Under the pieces are notes generated by a model. The model had not been told where the DNA came from. It searched no databases and saw nothing but the letters and a program-made list of their open reading frames with translations. Source: Gonatopus flavifemur (Eukaryota; Arthropoda; Insecta; Hymenoptera; Dryinidae). Taken from it: a stretch of 64,000 nucleotides of DNA. The translations under genes and the position numbers were made by a program. Within the stretch, counting starts at the first letter, position 1. Each line of letters opens with the position of its first letter. Below, piece by piece: positions 9,926 to 23,200 of this stretch. The stretch spans positions 75,074,001-75,138,000 of the forward strand of contig JAFFJZ010000001.1 of NCBI GenBank assembly GCA_018340375.1. The letters are read 5' to 3'.

Positions 9926-12900
9926 CCCCAGTTGAATTTTGAATATTATATATTGAATCTCTTTCGATAAATCTCCGGACGAATCTACCTCGTTCAACCC
10001 AGGAAAAAAATAACGTTTTCATACTTTTTTCGCTGTTACTGCTAGAATGATTACAGCTACAGCTATTCATTAGCTGTCACAGAGCAATGCTAGTGGTCGA
10101 TGTTCTTACTATGACACAGAACTACATTTCTCGATGTTACAAATGTGTGAAAACAGATTTTCAACACACGTGTATGTCCCAGGAAGTCCACTCGCAATTT
10201 ATGTTGAATATTAACACAAAAATGTGAAATTTACACTGGAAATCTGTGAATTTCCGGAACCAATTTGAACCTTAGCTAATTTGAAGCTATTCAAATATTG
10301 AGGAATTATTTTTTCCGTAAAATTTAATTTGTATCCAAATTTTGATACAATTTTCATATTACGTGTTATTTTCATTGCTTTCGCTAATGAAGCAGTCACA
10401 GGATGAATTTGAATTCACGAATTCTCTCAAATGGATTCAACTTGTTGCTTTTTGAAATATTTTACCGTGGATTATTCAGTCAATTTATTGCAGAATAGAT
10501 ATTTTCGCTTTAATCTCTTCGTTACAAGAAATTACTCATTGAAAAAACAAAAACAATTCATCATGTTTGTTGTACTAACTGTTAATCACAATTACTCGGT
10601 GTTTGTACCACGGTAGTACAACAATTCATTTTCTTATTATAAGGGTTGTAATTTTATATTCACTTGGTTTACATATTTTATTCATATCGTAAAACTCGTC
10701 ATCAAGCACTTCATCTGAATGATCGTTTTCTTTATATAAAATTGTATGAATTCCAGGGTATATAAGAATATACATACTTTTTATATGCTTTCTTCACATT
10801 TGAAGAGTTGAATTTGAAAATTTTTCTCGATAACATTGCATTCCGAGTAGAAAAATTTTCAAAATTGCATGTCATTTTTAAAACTTTTCTACACGGGATT
10901 GTTCAAACTTGTACAGAATTTTGAAATAAATCATACTGAATCTAACTCTAACACAAACTTTTTTCTTTATTCCAGGTACGTAACACTTGAACATTGGAAC
11001 TTCTTTTATCTCAAAGAAATGTGAGTACAATAATTTTGTATTCTGAACATTATCACAATAGGTCAATTATTTCTCCAGTTCTTACTCTATAATGGAAATT
11101 AACTTTCTCGATAGGACGTAAAATCTCGGCTACGATGACTCAGGATTGCGAGATTCTATCCTCTCGCAGAGTTCATACCAAGAACAGAAACATTCCTCGT
11201 TTCTGGAGTATAGCACAGTTTATATATTGGATTTTTTTTTTTAAATCCATTACGATCAGTCAAGCGATGGAAGAAGAGAAGAAAATGCATTATTCGGACA
11301 GGAAGAGGATAATAATATTGACGCCATCGTTTTTGTGATTTCGATATTTGTATGGCATTCGGATTCTGAAGCTATCGATAAAATGGGAAATCCTTGTTGT
11401 CAATCTATCGTTCAAGAACAAATACTATTTCAACGCTTCACTCGCGAAAATTGCTCCAGGTGTTTGAAATTTCACTAAAGTACAGAGAAATAAATACATC
11501 ATTGAAGCGTACCATCGTTCTGCTTCCAGTATTTCAAACCTAGAATTTCTGTATGAAATTGATGGACAATCCTACCCAACGACGAACGAGAATTTGTATG
11601 AATTGATTCGAAATGATGATGATGCACTCGACATAAATTACTTTTCCAACAATTTTGAGATTCAACATCCCCTAATGAAACTACTTGAATTTTCAATTGT
11701 TGGGAAATTTTTCCTTTTTAAGATTGACCGCTTAAAGATGATAAAATTCACAAGTATATTCATGAACGTGACTGAAGTGAATAGACTGGAGCTGAGTTTG
11801 ATGGGAAAAAAGGAGTAGCGTGGTTGCGCGGATTAGACTTGCGCTCTTTTCAGTCAAAGTCAGTGAATGAGCTTCTGCTTCCTCTTTGCTTCTTCTTCTT
11901 TCTTCCTTTCATTAAAGCGCAGATGATCTTCCAAGGTTCTTCGTACTGTTCGTTGAATACATGAAACCGGACGTGAAGAAAAGAGCACCAAGAGATAAGA
12001 CATTTTGACAGTCTCCTCGTTGACCTAGTCCATAATCTCGGATTATATAGAACAGAAAAAAAAAGCAGGTTTAATTAAAGAATTTTCACTGGGATTTATT
12101 AAATAAGAAGGAAAAAACTTGAGTCCTCAAAAGAAGGAGTAGAAAATGTGCCGGAGATGGAAAATAATTTCCCTTTTGTGTACGTTTTCTCCGTTCTTTT
12201 TTTTTCCAAAAAATTAAGATCTCAATAAAACATTCTGCGTTGAAAGCGAACAAAGATAAAATGAAACTTTCGTCGAAATGTAAAGAAGAAATTTAGATGA
12301 TGAGTATCGCGGAGGAAGGAATACGCGATCCGTTCGTTCTTTTTTTTCCTTCGGCTTTGATTCATCGGAGGTATGGAAAAATATCGATAAGAGAAATTAG
12401 TATGAGGTCATTGAATTATTCTCTTATGAATATTTATCACGTTGGATTGAATTTCGAAATGTGTGCAATAACATTTGGATTCTTCGATAATCCAACGGGA
12501 TCCCTTTTCTTCTTATGGTTCTTATTTCAATTTATTTATCCTGTTTGGTATTTGAGACTCATCGATATCGAGACTCGAGGGGAAAATTTGATTATCAAGT
12601 TTATTACAATAATTCATCGAATTGAATTCTTTCGAAATGATTTTAGTTTAAAAACACTGTTGAGATTTTATCTTTAAACAAACTTGAGATGAACACGCGG
12701 GACGGATTAAGGATTTTTGGGCTGTTTGTGAGACCATTCGAGATCCTCCGAAGGTACAAAGCGAGGATGACATGTTTTTCAGAGCTTTTTGTATCAATGC
12801 ATTTTCCTCAAATGAGACCTCCGGTAAACAGCCCCGTTGCCGAGCGTCTATAAATTTTGGGGCAACATCAGTGACTTGAGATTCGAGTTCGAGTCAAGGC

Positions 12901-13745
12901 CTCGACTTTCACCAAAACTCCAAGAGTACGTGAGTTTGATTAACCACTCTTCAAACGACACGAATCCAATTGGAATTCGGCAAAAAGTTTCATGTACTTT
13001 TAATCACTTTACCGATTGAAGATGACAAACACGTTGGAGAGAAGTGTGTAACAATAACGAGGGCGAGGAAACAATGAGAAGAGAACGATAACAAATGGAG
13101 AGAACAGATCGAAAGCATCGGGGAAAGGATAACAATAGCGGTAGAAGGTTTGATATTTTGAGAGATATAGAAAGATAATTGGAAGTTTTAGGAATGTTTC
13201 AACGCAGTTGAATTCTGGGATATTCAAAGCCCAACAAACTCATTTGAAACTCGTTAAAGGCCATTGAAAATATGAATGAGGGGACGTATCGAAATATAAT
13301 TGACAGTTTTCAGTTTGGAAAGGATTCAATGTCGGGCATATAAAGGTTGTTTATTCATCACGTTACATCAAATAAAATCCATATTGGAGAATATGAGGAA
13401 TTTATTACTTCATACATCATTCTGTATCAAATAAGAGGATCAGAAGGTAGCTACATGGTTGCTATGGATCGATATCAGTTTATTTTAAACGTGTCGTTGT
13501 ATCGGTAATAGCTACATATTATGAACTGACATGATATTCTTGTACCAAGGGCAAAATAAACAGTTTTTTTTCCCATGAATATAACATTATGCCATCTTTT
13601 TCAACGCTAACTAGCAATTTTCAATATCGATAACTGTTACAACTTATTTATCGATAATGGTAAGTTCAATCATTTTGAAAAGCTATAACAAGAAATTTCA
13701 TAAAATATTCCTAAATTATTTAGATTACAAAAGGAAACATGGATT
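9926..13745. other. AT-rich stretch, no gene supported
   Basis: Several 60-126 codon open frames exist, the longest at 12297-12677 (+), but none carries recognisable motifs. A short near-perfect hairpin lies at 10813-10863, with arms TTTGAAAATTTTTCTCG and CGAGTAGAAAAATTTTCAAA around a small loop. A weak foldback element at 12719-12835 is listed separately. Confidence 0.4.
12719..12835. mobile_element. Possible MITE with GGGCTGTTT ends
   Basis: The left side reads GGGCTGTTTGTGAGACC. The right side reads GAGACCTCCGGTAAACAGCC, giving inverted ends of roughly 17 bp with gaps. No second copy was found in the window and no clear target duplication is visible, so the call is tentative. Confidence 0.35.
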
Positions 13746-13840
13746 CCCGAGTGGAAAAATTGTAATACTTTTCAAAGCCTGATCGACTCCGCAATACGCA
13801 ACGAATCAGAGCTAAATCAGGTTTCACTTTTTGACTCGGG
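13746..13840. mobile_element. MITE, CCCGAGTC family, internally deleted copy
   Basis: This 95-bp copy begins CCCGAGTGGAAAAATTGTAA and ends with CACTTTTTGACTCGGG. It matches the two ends of the longer copies at 32087-32295 and 63771-63990, but about 120 bp of the interior is missing, joined after AAAGCCTGATC. It is therefore an internal deletion derivative. Confidence 0.8.
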
Positions 13841-14470
13841 AAGTGTGTTTGTTGAGGTTTTGAGTGGATTTTTCAATCATTCGATGTAGTATTAATTTGC
13901 AGTTGCACACAGACAGGAAATGTTTCACAACTAATTAGTGTATTGTTAATGAAAATTTTGATGTGATTTTTTTTCTGTTTGTATCAAAAAATAAATTGTA
14001 GTCAGCTTATAAAAAATTATGTGTAAATAAAAGAACACAATAGACCGTGTTACTTTTATTTGTACTTTGAAAAACTCGGAATTTTATGTTATTTATTCTT
14101 ATCTCGAGCTAACTCCATTCAATGATTATCTGCACAATCCACCTCTTTAAGGTCGAATCCAACAATATTTCCACTTTAGTCTACCCAAAGGCGTCATTCC
14201 ATCCGGTTTACTACTAAAACTGTAAAAGCCCTTCCTTCCCACACTCGTGCAGGATTCGAGACTTTTTATTATTCTCAATACACTTGACGCGATTAGTTGC
14301 TATAACGTATTTTTTTTTATCGTCCTTACCGTGTAATGGAAAATCAAATATTCCTCCAGGTATCCAGCACCTTCCACACGCTTATACAGGGAAACACATT
14401 TTATAAACGTACATATTATCACGGGAATACTTGAGACATGCAAAGTTTTCGAAGAGTTTCATACATTCTT
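13841..14470. other. Non-coding stretch
   Basis: No bounded repeat, exon or RNA gene was recognised. The right-hand part may be decayed 3' sequence of the reverse transcriptase fragment that follows on the opposite strand. Confidence 0.4.
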
Positions 14471-14794
14471 TCAGAATATATTATCACGCACTCGAATTTT
14501 TTGATCACTTATCTTTAGATAGATTTCCTTGCTTAACTCAATAACGACTTTGACATTCCTCTCTACCATTTCCTTCCTATCGCCCATTAGATTCAAATCA
14601 CTGGCGTAAGTTAACACTTGGATAGTTCCATTCACCAATGAGTTCTCTTCAGTCAATTCTATTCTTCTCATAATATATTCCAATGCGGAGTTCAAGAGTA
14701 AAGAAGATAACACGTCTGTGTGTTTCAAACCACTGGGAATGTCAAAGTTTTCTGACAAGCAAGTCCCTATGCGCACTCCGCATTTTGATTCATC
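14471..14794 (-). pseudogene. Reverse transcriptase fragment of a non-LTR retroelement
   Basis: The - strand frame reads DESKCGVRIGTCLSENFDIP at its start, then PSGLKHTDVLSSLLLNSALE, then LVNGTIQVLTYASDLNLMGD, then KEMVERNVKVVIELSKEI. This is the order seen in reverse transcriptases: the GLRQGDxLSxLLFN motif, then YADD-box sequence, then the thumb region. The active-site box, normally YADD or FADD, reads YASD here, losing one catalytic aspartate. The QGD motif reads KHTD. Only about 108 residues remain, with no endonuclease, and the upstream frame is closed. It is a dead fragment; the exact clade is not determined. Confidence 0.7.
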
Positions 14795-17700
14795 CTAATC
14801 AATTCCTCTCAAATTCAAAATTAGGTCGATGCTTTATATCTTATTCATTCAATCGTAGAGAGTTAATGATCTTCATAAGGTTCGTTGATATGTCATTAAT
14901 GGTACAAACTGAATGTATTTTGGGGGAATCAACGTTGTTAATTGTTGAGATTCATGTTAAAAATACATCGACCAGGGAAGAAATTCAAGCATTGTTGTTT
15001 ATGAACAATTGTAAACTCAAACAAGGAAATGAGGGTGAAAGAGAGAGAAAGGGAATGTCAACAACATTCAAAACAATGAAATCCAACCACTGATATATTG
15101 TTTGTTTATCCATCAAATCCTGATCACTGTACTCGGAAATCCTTGAAGTATATCCTATATGAAATAAGTAGAATAAAACTTATATAGTCAGACATGTGGC
15201 GTGAGATTTAGATAACGTCGAGCATTGGGGAAATGAAGTTATGAATGATACAGTTAGAAATTTTTTGCGTTTGAAATGATCTACTGACGAATTTTCAATG
15301 TAGATTGATTACTTCTATATCAAATTCACACATTCTTTGCGTCAATACTCGAAACAAATCCAAACAACTGCACTTTTCACTTTTATGAAAAGATGCAAAT
15401 GTGTTCATTGTGAAGAGTAGAGAGTTTTTCCTCACTTCGACGCTGGATTCTATCTCCTAATCGTGAGAGAAGTATTTTTTCATTGAAAATAGAGGATTCA
15501 CAATTATTTGATTCCAATGAAATATCACCAAAAAATCACATAACATTAGTCAATTTATCAATATTTATATATTGAATTTCGCCTTAAACACCAGTTCTGT
15601 ATTCTACTTCGGATTCGCCAATCTCAGACCGATGGTAGGCCGAAGTTGGCATAATACACATGCGTAAACAGTACTTCATCTTCAATCTAAATAATATTGC
15701 AAATTTAGGGCAAAAATCTGATTCATGATCTGAAATTTTACAACAAATCCCTTTGGGCTCAGATTTTCTTCATAGGATAGATACTGGTTCACAATTAATG
15801 ATAATTTGTGAGGTCCACTTCTATTACTTTCTGTATAATAATGTGGAGTCCATAATGACAACAATTTAATACTAAAACAAGATCTTCTAAGATGATCAGT
15901 TGAAAAAGACATCATTGATTGATAGACTGGGAGTGGTAGATGAATCAATAATATCTGATGTTTCGCACATAGTTAATGATCTCTCACAGAATTCACATCC
16001 CGTCGAATGCAATAACAGATGAGTTGGTTGTGGGTTAATTTGATTGATTGACCTAATTCTGTTAACGTATTGGACACCTCAATATGCACCTCAATTTTCG
16101 CACAAATAACTTTGTATCATTTGGGAATTTTTTTTATTCTATACAATCACAGTATTGAATATAACAAAATATAATAACAAGATCATATATAGATCATTTG
16201 AGACAATTTTATAATTTCTCTGCCAAGTTTTCGTGGTGAGTTTTGGCAAATTTTCCGATTCTTTGGCAAGGAAGGAGTTTATATTCCAAAGTGTAGGGTA
16301 ATTATTTTGAAAACAATGTACATCATCACACTTGAAAGAAAAAAAGAGAAGTATTTATTTTTAGCTCTAGTTTGTTCATATTTCTATCTTGGAAATTTTC
16401 AAAGGAATGATCGATAAAGAGTACAGTGAGTGCAAATTCTTGTTTTTCTCCTTAGCCGTTGATTTTAAAAGTGGAAAGTATAATGCTCGGCATACATATT
16501 TTCAAAGATTCGAATTTATCTCGAATTTAAAATGGAAAATAATATAAAGAAAATCTCACATATCATGATTATTGTGATTATTTGAATGCCGGTTCGTTTA
16601 TCCTCCAGCACATGCTCCGAATTGCATTTTCGAGGAACACGAAGAAATATTGATATAGGTGTTTTGTTGAGTTTGATCTTTTCCTTTGTAAGAAATTTGT
16701 TGGCAAGAAAGGAGGTCGAGAAGTATAAAGATTCAGGATAAGGAGGGAAAGATACCTACGGGTTTTCAAATATTTGTACTGACTAGAGTCCACGGGTTTT
16801 CACTCCTTTATGAACCTTTGTTGACCTACACCCGCTAGTTGCATCCGGCCATCCTAACCAACCAACGATATTGTCTCGATGTCAAAGGATTCCAACCACT
16901 CTTGACACACGATATATGTATATATATATATATATACACGTGGATATATTTCGACCAAATAAATATATACGGTTAACCGATTCCGATGAAACATATTTTT
17001 TGTTGTTTTCTTGGTTAAGAATCCCGTGATCGATGAACCGGAATCAACAGTCTGGCAGTTGATTCAAAAATGAAAAATATATTCCAGATATCCTGGAAAT
17101 TCTATATCGAAGACACAAGCTCGGTGGAATTGTATTTATGACATTAGAAATGATTCGTATGGAAGCGTTTGAAAACAGTTTCAATGTTCATCCCTCATTT
17201 AACTGAAAACTCTGAATACACGCGTATGATGAGAATTCCTTTAGAATTCATTGATTCACACTTTATTCTATATTCATTTCACCGCAACCTGGCATTTCGC
17301 TGGTTCTTCATTCACGGTGATGATCGATGTTTTCTTTTTTTTTTGTTGGAATACATATTCGGAATTGAAGAAAAGAGGCTTACACAACGAGCCAGAAATA
17401 AACGTAAAAAGAACGTAAAAGAGGGAAAAAGGAAAAGTACGAGTCTAGGCAGGAAATGTGCAGCACCTTTGTGGTTACTTTTCCACTCTTATTCAGCTTC
17501 CGGAATTAACCAAGCTGTCTACTCCCTCTTCGGCCCTCCCCGCCTGCCATGCTAACTATTCCAGCTTCTTAATTAACACTTTTTTCCCATCATCCAAGGA
17601 TTGACTGTAGTTTTTTTTTATTACTCTTTCTCTCTCTCTCTCCATCTTCTTGTCTTCTCCTTCTTCTGTTTGTTTTGTTTCCTCCCGTTGAAACGAGAAC

Positions 17701-18805
17701 ATTTTTTGCTGTTTTATCAACGATGTGTCGTCTGCAGTTCCGAGATCAAGACTTTAGGATAGTCATTTTTCTCGTGGAATTTTCACGTCAAATTCTGTAT
17801 CGCGAACAACAAATAAATCTACTTATCAGCGTTTGAGGATCACAATATCAAAGCTTACTATCAGTTCTTCTTGACTCGAATTTATTTCGTATATAATCAT
17901 CACTTCGGGTAAAATATGTATCATGTCTCAATCGATATGGTATATTTTATGAAAATTCATAAGGACAATATATTTTCATTGTACAAAAGTGGAGGTGAAA
18001 TGGAACGGGTGGTATCAATCGTCTCTAGTTTCACGTCGTTATGAAATCTCAGGTTGTTCTGATAATAACAATTTCTAGGGATATAAAAATCTCTATGATA
18101 CTCGTCATTGAATACAATATATCTTCACATTCCAGAAAAAGCACACGGATTGTGGTTAATAATTAATGATTTTATATAAAAAGAAAAATTTCCAGCACAG
18201 TGAAAAGTTAGCGAGGATATTGAGTAGTAGAGCGTTAATATTTGTATCGCGTCAGTTCGGTTGAACGATTTTTCCAATATTGATGATCAGGATTTCATAT
18301 TCGATATTTTTGTTCTCTTTTTATTTATATGTACAGATTTTTTTATTGTTCGAACTATGTATGTATAGTAACAATAAACGTTTTGGTTGTTACGAATATA
18401 TTAATGTCAATGAAAAATTGAATCCTTAGATAAAATTATCTCAAGTCTGCTCTTTTAATCGAGAAACATTTTTACGTGATCGATTGAGAAAACAAAATAA
18501 CAAAGCGAATGATCGCGGCGTTTCGATATGATACTAATTATTACAATCGCAATCTCATTATTTTTCTTACATCGATATGTCTGACCATATTTATCGTGTT
18601 CTACTGAATTCATTCGTATTCCATTCGCGATAACTTCTGGATTTGGCCGTATCCAAATATTCATTAATTGTAAATCAATTCAGGGGAATGGAAAAATGAG
18701 TTTTTTTTTGCCAGGATTAGCTCAATATAACCTGGCTTATTAAAATAGAAGTATCATATTTGAAGAATAAGATGATGCACATTTCAAATGAACTGCTTTT
18801 TTTTC
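14795..18805. other. AT-rich stretch, no gene supported
   Basis: Open frames such as 17169-17555 (+, 128 codons) show no family motif. A small hairpin at about 15606-15648 pairs CTACTTCGG with CCGAAGTTGG. The CT-rich tract at 17620-17700 is low complexity. No exon or RNA gene is supported. Confidence 0.4.
16912..16936. repeat. TA-rich microsatellite
   Basis: An almost pure alternating AT run interrupted once by TGTA. Confidence 0.9.
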
Positions 18806-18812
18806 CAATCGT

Positions 18813-19134
18813 CGATCCATCATTTCGTAATTGAATTTCCACCTCGACTCTCACATTTATTTTCCACGCATACGAATTACGTAGAGAGAGGGAGAGATAT
18901 TGAAAGAAAGATCATCGATCTCGCCAAGAATCACAAGAATTATACCGTACATCACGAAATATGGTCACTCCTTTCCACACTCTGTATTGTTTCAAAATCC
19001 AACTTCTTCCATCATAGATCCATCATTTCATAATTCAATTTCCCCGTTCATTTTTCGCGCATGTGAATTATGAGAAGAACGGAGGAAGAAGGATAGATAG
19101 ATCATCGATCTATCTCTCGAAGATTTACAAGAAC
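18813..19134. repeat. Local direct duplication of ~120 bp
   Basis: 18813-18940 and 19017-19134 are the same sequence in the same orientation with moderate divergence. Shared words in order are GATCCATCATTTC, AATTTCC, CATTTTTC-like, GCATRNGAATTA, AGATCATCGATCT and CAAGAA. They are separated by about 76 bases of unrelated DNA. This looks like an old segmental duplication. Confidence 0.65.
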
Positions 19135-20999
19135 CGGGATGAACTTTTATTGTACGTATTCCTCATTCTATTCGATTCCATTCATTCGATTTACTTCGAG
19201 CCTTCCAGTTTCTTTCGCAAAAAGTACCTTGCCTCGTAAATTCGCAAAAGTAGTTTCCCACAGGAGAACAATCCTCTTATTGTTCGTTGGTTCGTGGCTC
19301 CTCCGAGACGTCCAGTTCTATTTCGCATTCGATATAAGGTCCTTTTACGATCGAATTGTGCAGCTTCTTAAATTCAAACAACACACTTGGATTTATTCGG
19401 ACTCCATTTGTTTATGAAACTTCTAGATTGTATATTTTTCATGCTACATGAACTAGTAAAAAATATTCATTCGAGAGAAACTTATCGAAGAATTGTCAAA
19501 GTTTCAAGTTTCACAATAAAAGCATGTGTGCCGATGGATTCACAATTGGATGATATAATGAATCAAGTTACGTTGAATTATATTCAACGAGAAAGAGATC
19601 AAATATAACGATCGATCAACGTACGAATTTCAACACAACTCACAACTTCATTATGAATAATTTGCGTCAGAAGTGCTGTCCAACGAACTACCGAAAACTT
19701 CATAGTGGGACGCTCGCAAATGGTCTCGTAATTATAAAGTTGGTAGATTTTTAATTTTCTCGACAATAAACTTCGAAGTACATGAATTCATAGCGTTTCC
19801 TTTTGAAGCAAGATTATTCAGGGCATTCACGAGAAGCATCGGGCCGTGAAATTTCTGGATACAGTTCAAGGAACGTATTTTTCTACATAAAACTGTGGAA
19901 AAAATTCGATCAATCCACCAGGAATATTTTCAATTTTCTCATAAGTTGGAAGTATATTTTTTTCACAGTGACATTTTTGAAAGCTTTTATATACAATGAA
20001 AGAGCAACGCCTTTCAGGTTACATCTTCGCTTTTGTTGTTATTTGCACGGAAAAAGAAACACAAAAAAATGGGGAGAAGAAAAAAGAAAAATTCGAAGAA
20101 ATTGAAACAGAGAGAAATATAACGGACGTTGAAAGAAATGATAGATAAAAATCGGACAAAAGGAGGCATCAACGTATAATTGTGAAAAATAGATGAGCAA
20201 GATTAAAGGGAATACGAAAGAGGTTGTAAATGTGATATTCTGAGAAATGGTCAAACAACCAAAGAATTTATAAATAACGAATGAGATTTTGATATTATTC
20301 AATGGGAGGAGGGAGTACAAAAATGTTAAAAGCTCAGAAGCGAAGCAACGTTATAATTTATTGAAGAATAGCATAATAAGAAGATCATGGAGAACGAATA
20401 AAGAACAATGAGTATGAACTGGGATCCATATACTTGGGAATATGAACAGAATGTATACAATTTATGCTTTGTATGCTTGAATGAATAAAATATCTGAATA
20501 GCTAACTTTTGATGGCTGTTTGTGAGAAACACAGTTCACATTATTAAAATTCCATTGTTGCCCACTGTATTCAGAGTTGGTAGATTCACTTCATTGGTCA
20601 ATTCTTTTAGAGATAAAGACGTACTTGATTAGTCAAATCGGTAAGTATCTATCAACTCCTACAACAGAAGAGTATAACAATAATATAAGTGTCAAATATC
20701 TGCCAATTCCTCCTTCTCCATGAAGTACGCGGCTTTTTGCAACGATTTTAACATCGTAATTTTATAGGATATTATCCTTTCCGCGCTCGAATAATCGATT
20801 GAATCACTCACATCCTATCATTCTATTTTTTGAATATATAAAACAATTTGCATAAGTATATATTCAAATTAAATGAGATTTAATCGAGTCGAAAGAGGAA
20901 AATAAAATCATATTTCTTCCTGCTAAAGAATCATCCGAGCATACCGTGGTTTAAATTTCTGTACATTTCATTTACTTAAATGTGATATTAATTTCGACC
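19135..20999. other. AT-rich stretch, no gene supported
   Basis: Open frames on both strands lack motifs. The run from 20060 to 20340 is purine-biased (GAAAAAAG and similar), which explains the pyrimidine-rich shadow frame on the other strand. A donor-like CG|GTAAGTAT at 20641 has no coding sequence upstream. Confidence 0.4.
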
Positions 21000-21200
21000 T
21001 TACATAACAAGTTTTCGCATTAAGGGTGCATAAATTTAAAAACACTCTGCACCGTGTAGCAAGCGGTAACAGCTAAACGCCCGTCTCGCCTATTTAACAC
21101 TTATTAACGCTCTTAAAACCTTCCTCTAATCGCACCCTTATATCCTCCGCGTACCGTCCAGTTGGCCGCAAATGCGCCTCTGGCCACGTTATGAGGCACT
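21000..21200. other. Candidate conserved non-coding block
   Basis: This 200-bp stretch is distinctly less AT-rich and less repetitive than its neighbours. A 9-base inverted word pair, TAAGGGTGC and GCACCCTTA, is about 100 bp apart. It also has TTAACAC/TTAACGC words and GGCCGCAAATGCGCC. No frame stays open, so it does not look coding. Conservation is inferred from composition only. Confidence 0.3.
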
Positions 21201-22699
21201 TTATTACCAGAAAAATGGTTATGTTCTTTTGATTAAATTTGATTATTTGATCTCAGGGTAAATGCATTTTCTTATTACACGTAAACGGAAATTTGAATGC
21301 ATTTGTTCTCGTTTGTACTTCCGATCTATGTTCTTGGATCTCTCGTATAAAGGAATGGAATTCGTTCCAGAGTATCATATAGTTTTAATGAGCGAGTTAT
21401 TTGAACAAGAAACACAGATTCGAGATATTCGAATGAATGAAATTTGAATATTAAACCGAATGTATGCATGTATAGACGGATGCATGGTACATAAATACCA
21501 AGTTGGAAATATCAAGTTCTCCTTCATATTTCTCACAAATATAAACAAACAAAGAGCTTTGTATTGTTCGTCAAACGACTTTTCTTCCTGCGCAGGTCAG
21601 CGTTTATATCGGTAATTCCATTTCGCGTTCACAACCAATTGAATTGCTTTTGAAGAAGTTTTTTTCTAGCGCGCCCTTGGCTTCATTCAAAATTGATACA
21701 ACGAAGTTCTCCAGTTCTTATCTCGTTACCTGCCACTTTGAAACCTTTTTCCCAGGAACAAAATATTTTCATAGAAATTGTTTTGAGACTCAGATATCAG
21801 AAAAGGAGACGCCCAAATAGTTCTGGCAACTTAATACTTGGATTTAAGTTGAGATATAATAACTAGCTAACTACCCATATATGTGTGGATGAAATAGCTT
21901 TGGAATTGGAAAAAGTTCGGGGAAAACCGAAGGTTTGGATACGTTTTCTCGTGATATAGTAATAAGACGACATTCTCCCTGGGGCTTCTCGTTCACACCA
22001 ACGAGAGAAACGCGGTAAGGGAAAGAGAGAGACGGCAAGATATGGAGAAAATTTGATTAAACAAAGTTTCAAGCCAACGATCATCTTACATAAGCGTATT
22101 ATACGTGGAGGTTGAAAAAACTTTCTTTCCTTGAGGAGATATCACAAACTTGAGAAAGATGAAGATTATATATGTATCTATGACAAAAGTTGGATGAATT
22201 TAAATTTGATGATGGAAAACCGATAGCGCCAAATCCGTGAATATTTTTCAGAGGAATTCAGTTTGCTCTCTATCGGTTCTCTATGCTACGGTTGATCAAT
22301 TTTTCAATCATTTCTGCTCATTCGTCGATATTTCCGCCAAAAGTATGTGAATTCTCTCACACTTTGCGCATTATTTTGATTCTAATATTGTTTGAATGCA
22401 TAGTGTTCATTATTTATGGATTATTCTTAATTCGAAGAGAGTGATGATCGTTAATCAATTAAAAACAAAAAACGTTACTAAATTCGAATCATCCTCCTCC
22501 CAATTTTAGTACTTTCTTTTTGTCTCAAATTAGAAAATGAACATCGGAATCGTTGAAACTTTGTAATGTACTAGAAATAAACGCAACGTATTATTTTGAC
22601 ATCGAAGTGTGTGCGTAGAAGTTCATACTCCTCATCCATTCTCCGAATGATGGGAGTGGGAGTCTATGGATATAAAGGATCAAGATGACCCTATTTCTT
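21201..22699. other. Non-coding stretch
   Basis: No supported exon, RNA gene or bounded element. A small hairpin around 22629-22663 pairs CTCATCCATTC with GAATGATGGGAG. Confidence 0.4.
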
Positions 22700-23200
22700 T
22701 CTAAGAATAAAAATTACGTCTAACCACGCGGCGGATATTTTGACGGAAATTAATACGTAAACGCTTCCAAACATTTAATGTTTCTTGGTGACGATGAAAT
22801 AAGGACTTAATACCTAGGATAATCACATTTGACGGAGAAATAATGGAGGACGATGAAGGGGGTAGAAGCAAGAGAGCGTAGGAAGAAGGGTAAAGTGGGG
22901 GGAGTAATTGCCTTTCGCCGTGGCCCAAGCATTTTGATCCCTTTCAAGCGTCTGACAGAAACCCAACCGTCGACAACGACGACGAAGTCGTTTATTGTCA
23001 TCGTTGGTCGTACAGCACCGTAATGAATCCCGACCCTGGTCGAGGAACTCTGCGTGAAAATGGCGACGCAATATGGAAGGACCTAGGTAAAATAGAAAAC
23101 GAAGAAGTTCAGTTGCTGAACTCGAAGTAACTCCGTTCTCATTCTCGTTCAACGCTGTACTCCTTTTTTTATCTTCTTCTTCTTCTTCTCCTCCTTTTAT
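22700..23200. other. GC-richer exon-like region with a possible donor
   Basis: Composition rises here and CG dinucleotides cluster (CGTCGACAACGACGACG). On the + strand a frame stays open from about 22890 to a donor-like CTAG|GTAAAA at 23086/23087, including MNPDPGRGTLRENGDAIWKD just before the donor. Overlapping - strand frames of 64-148 codons are also open. No frame matches a family I recognise. It could be an exon, a promoter or 5' UTR. A (TTC)6 run lies at 23172-23189. Confidence 0.3.

Noticed and set aside
12297..12677. 126-codon + strand ORF
   Set aside because: Hydrophobic-rich but with no family motif or splice context; such lengths occur by chance in a window this size.
17169..17555. 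128-codon + strand ORF
   Set aside because: No domain, and its basic tract comes from a purine-rich run; no support for a gene.
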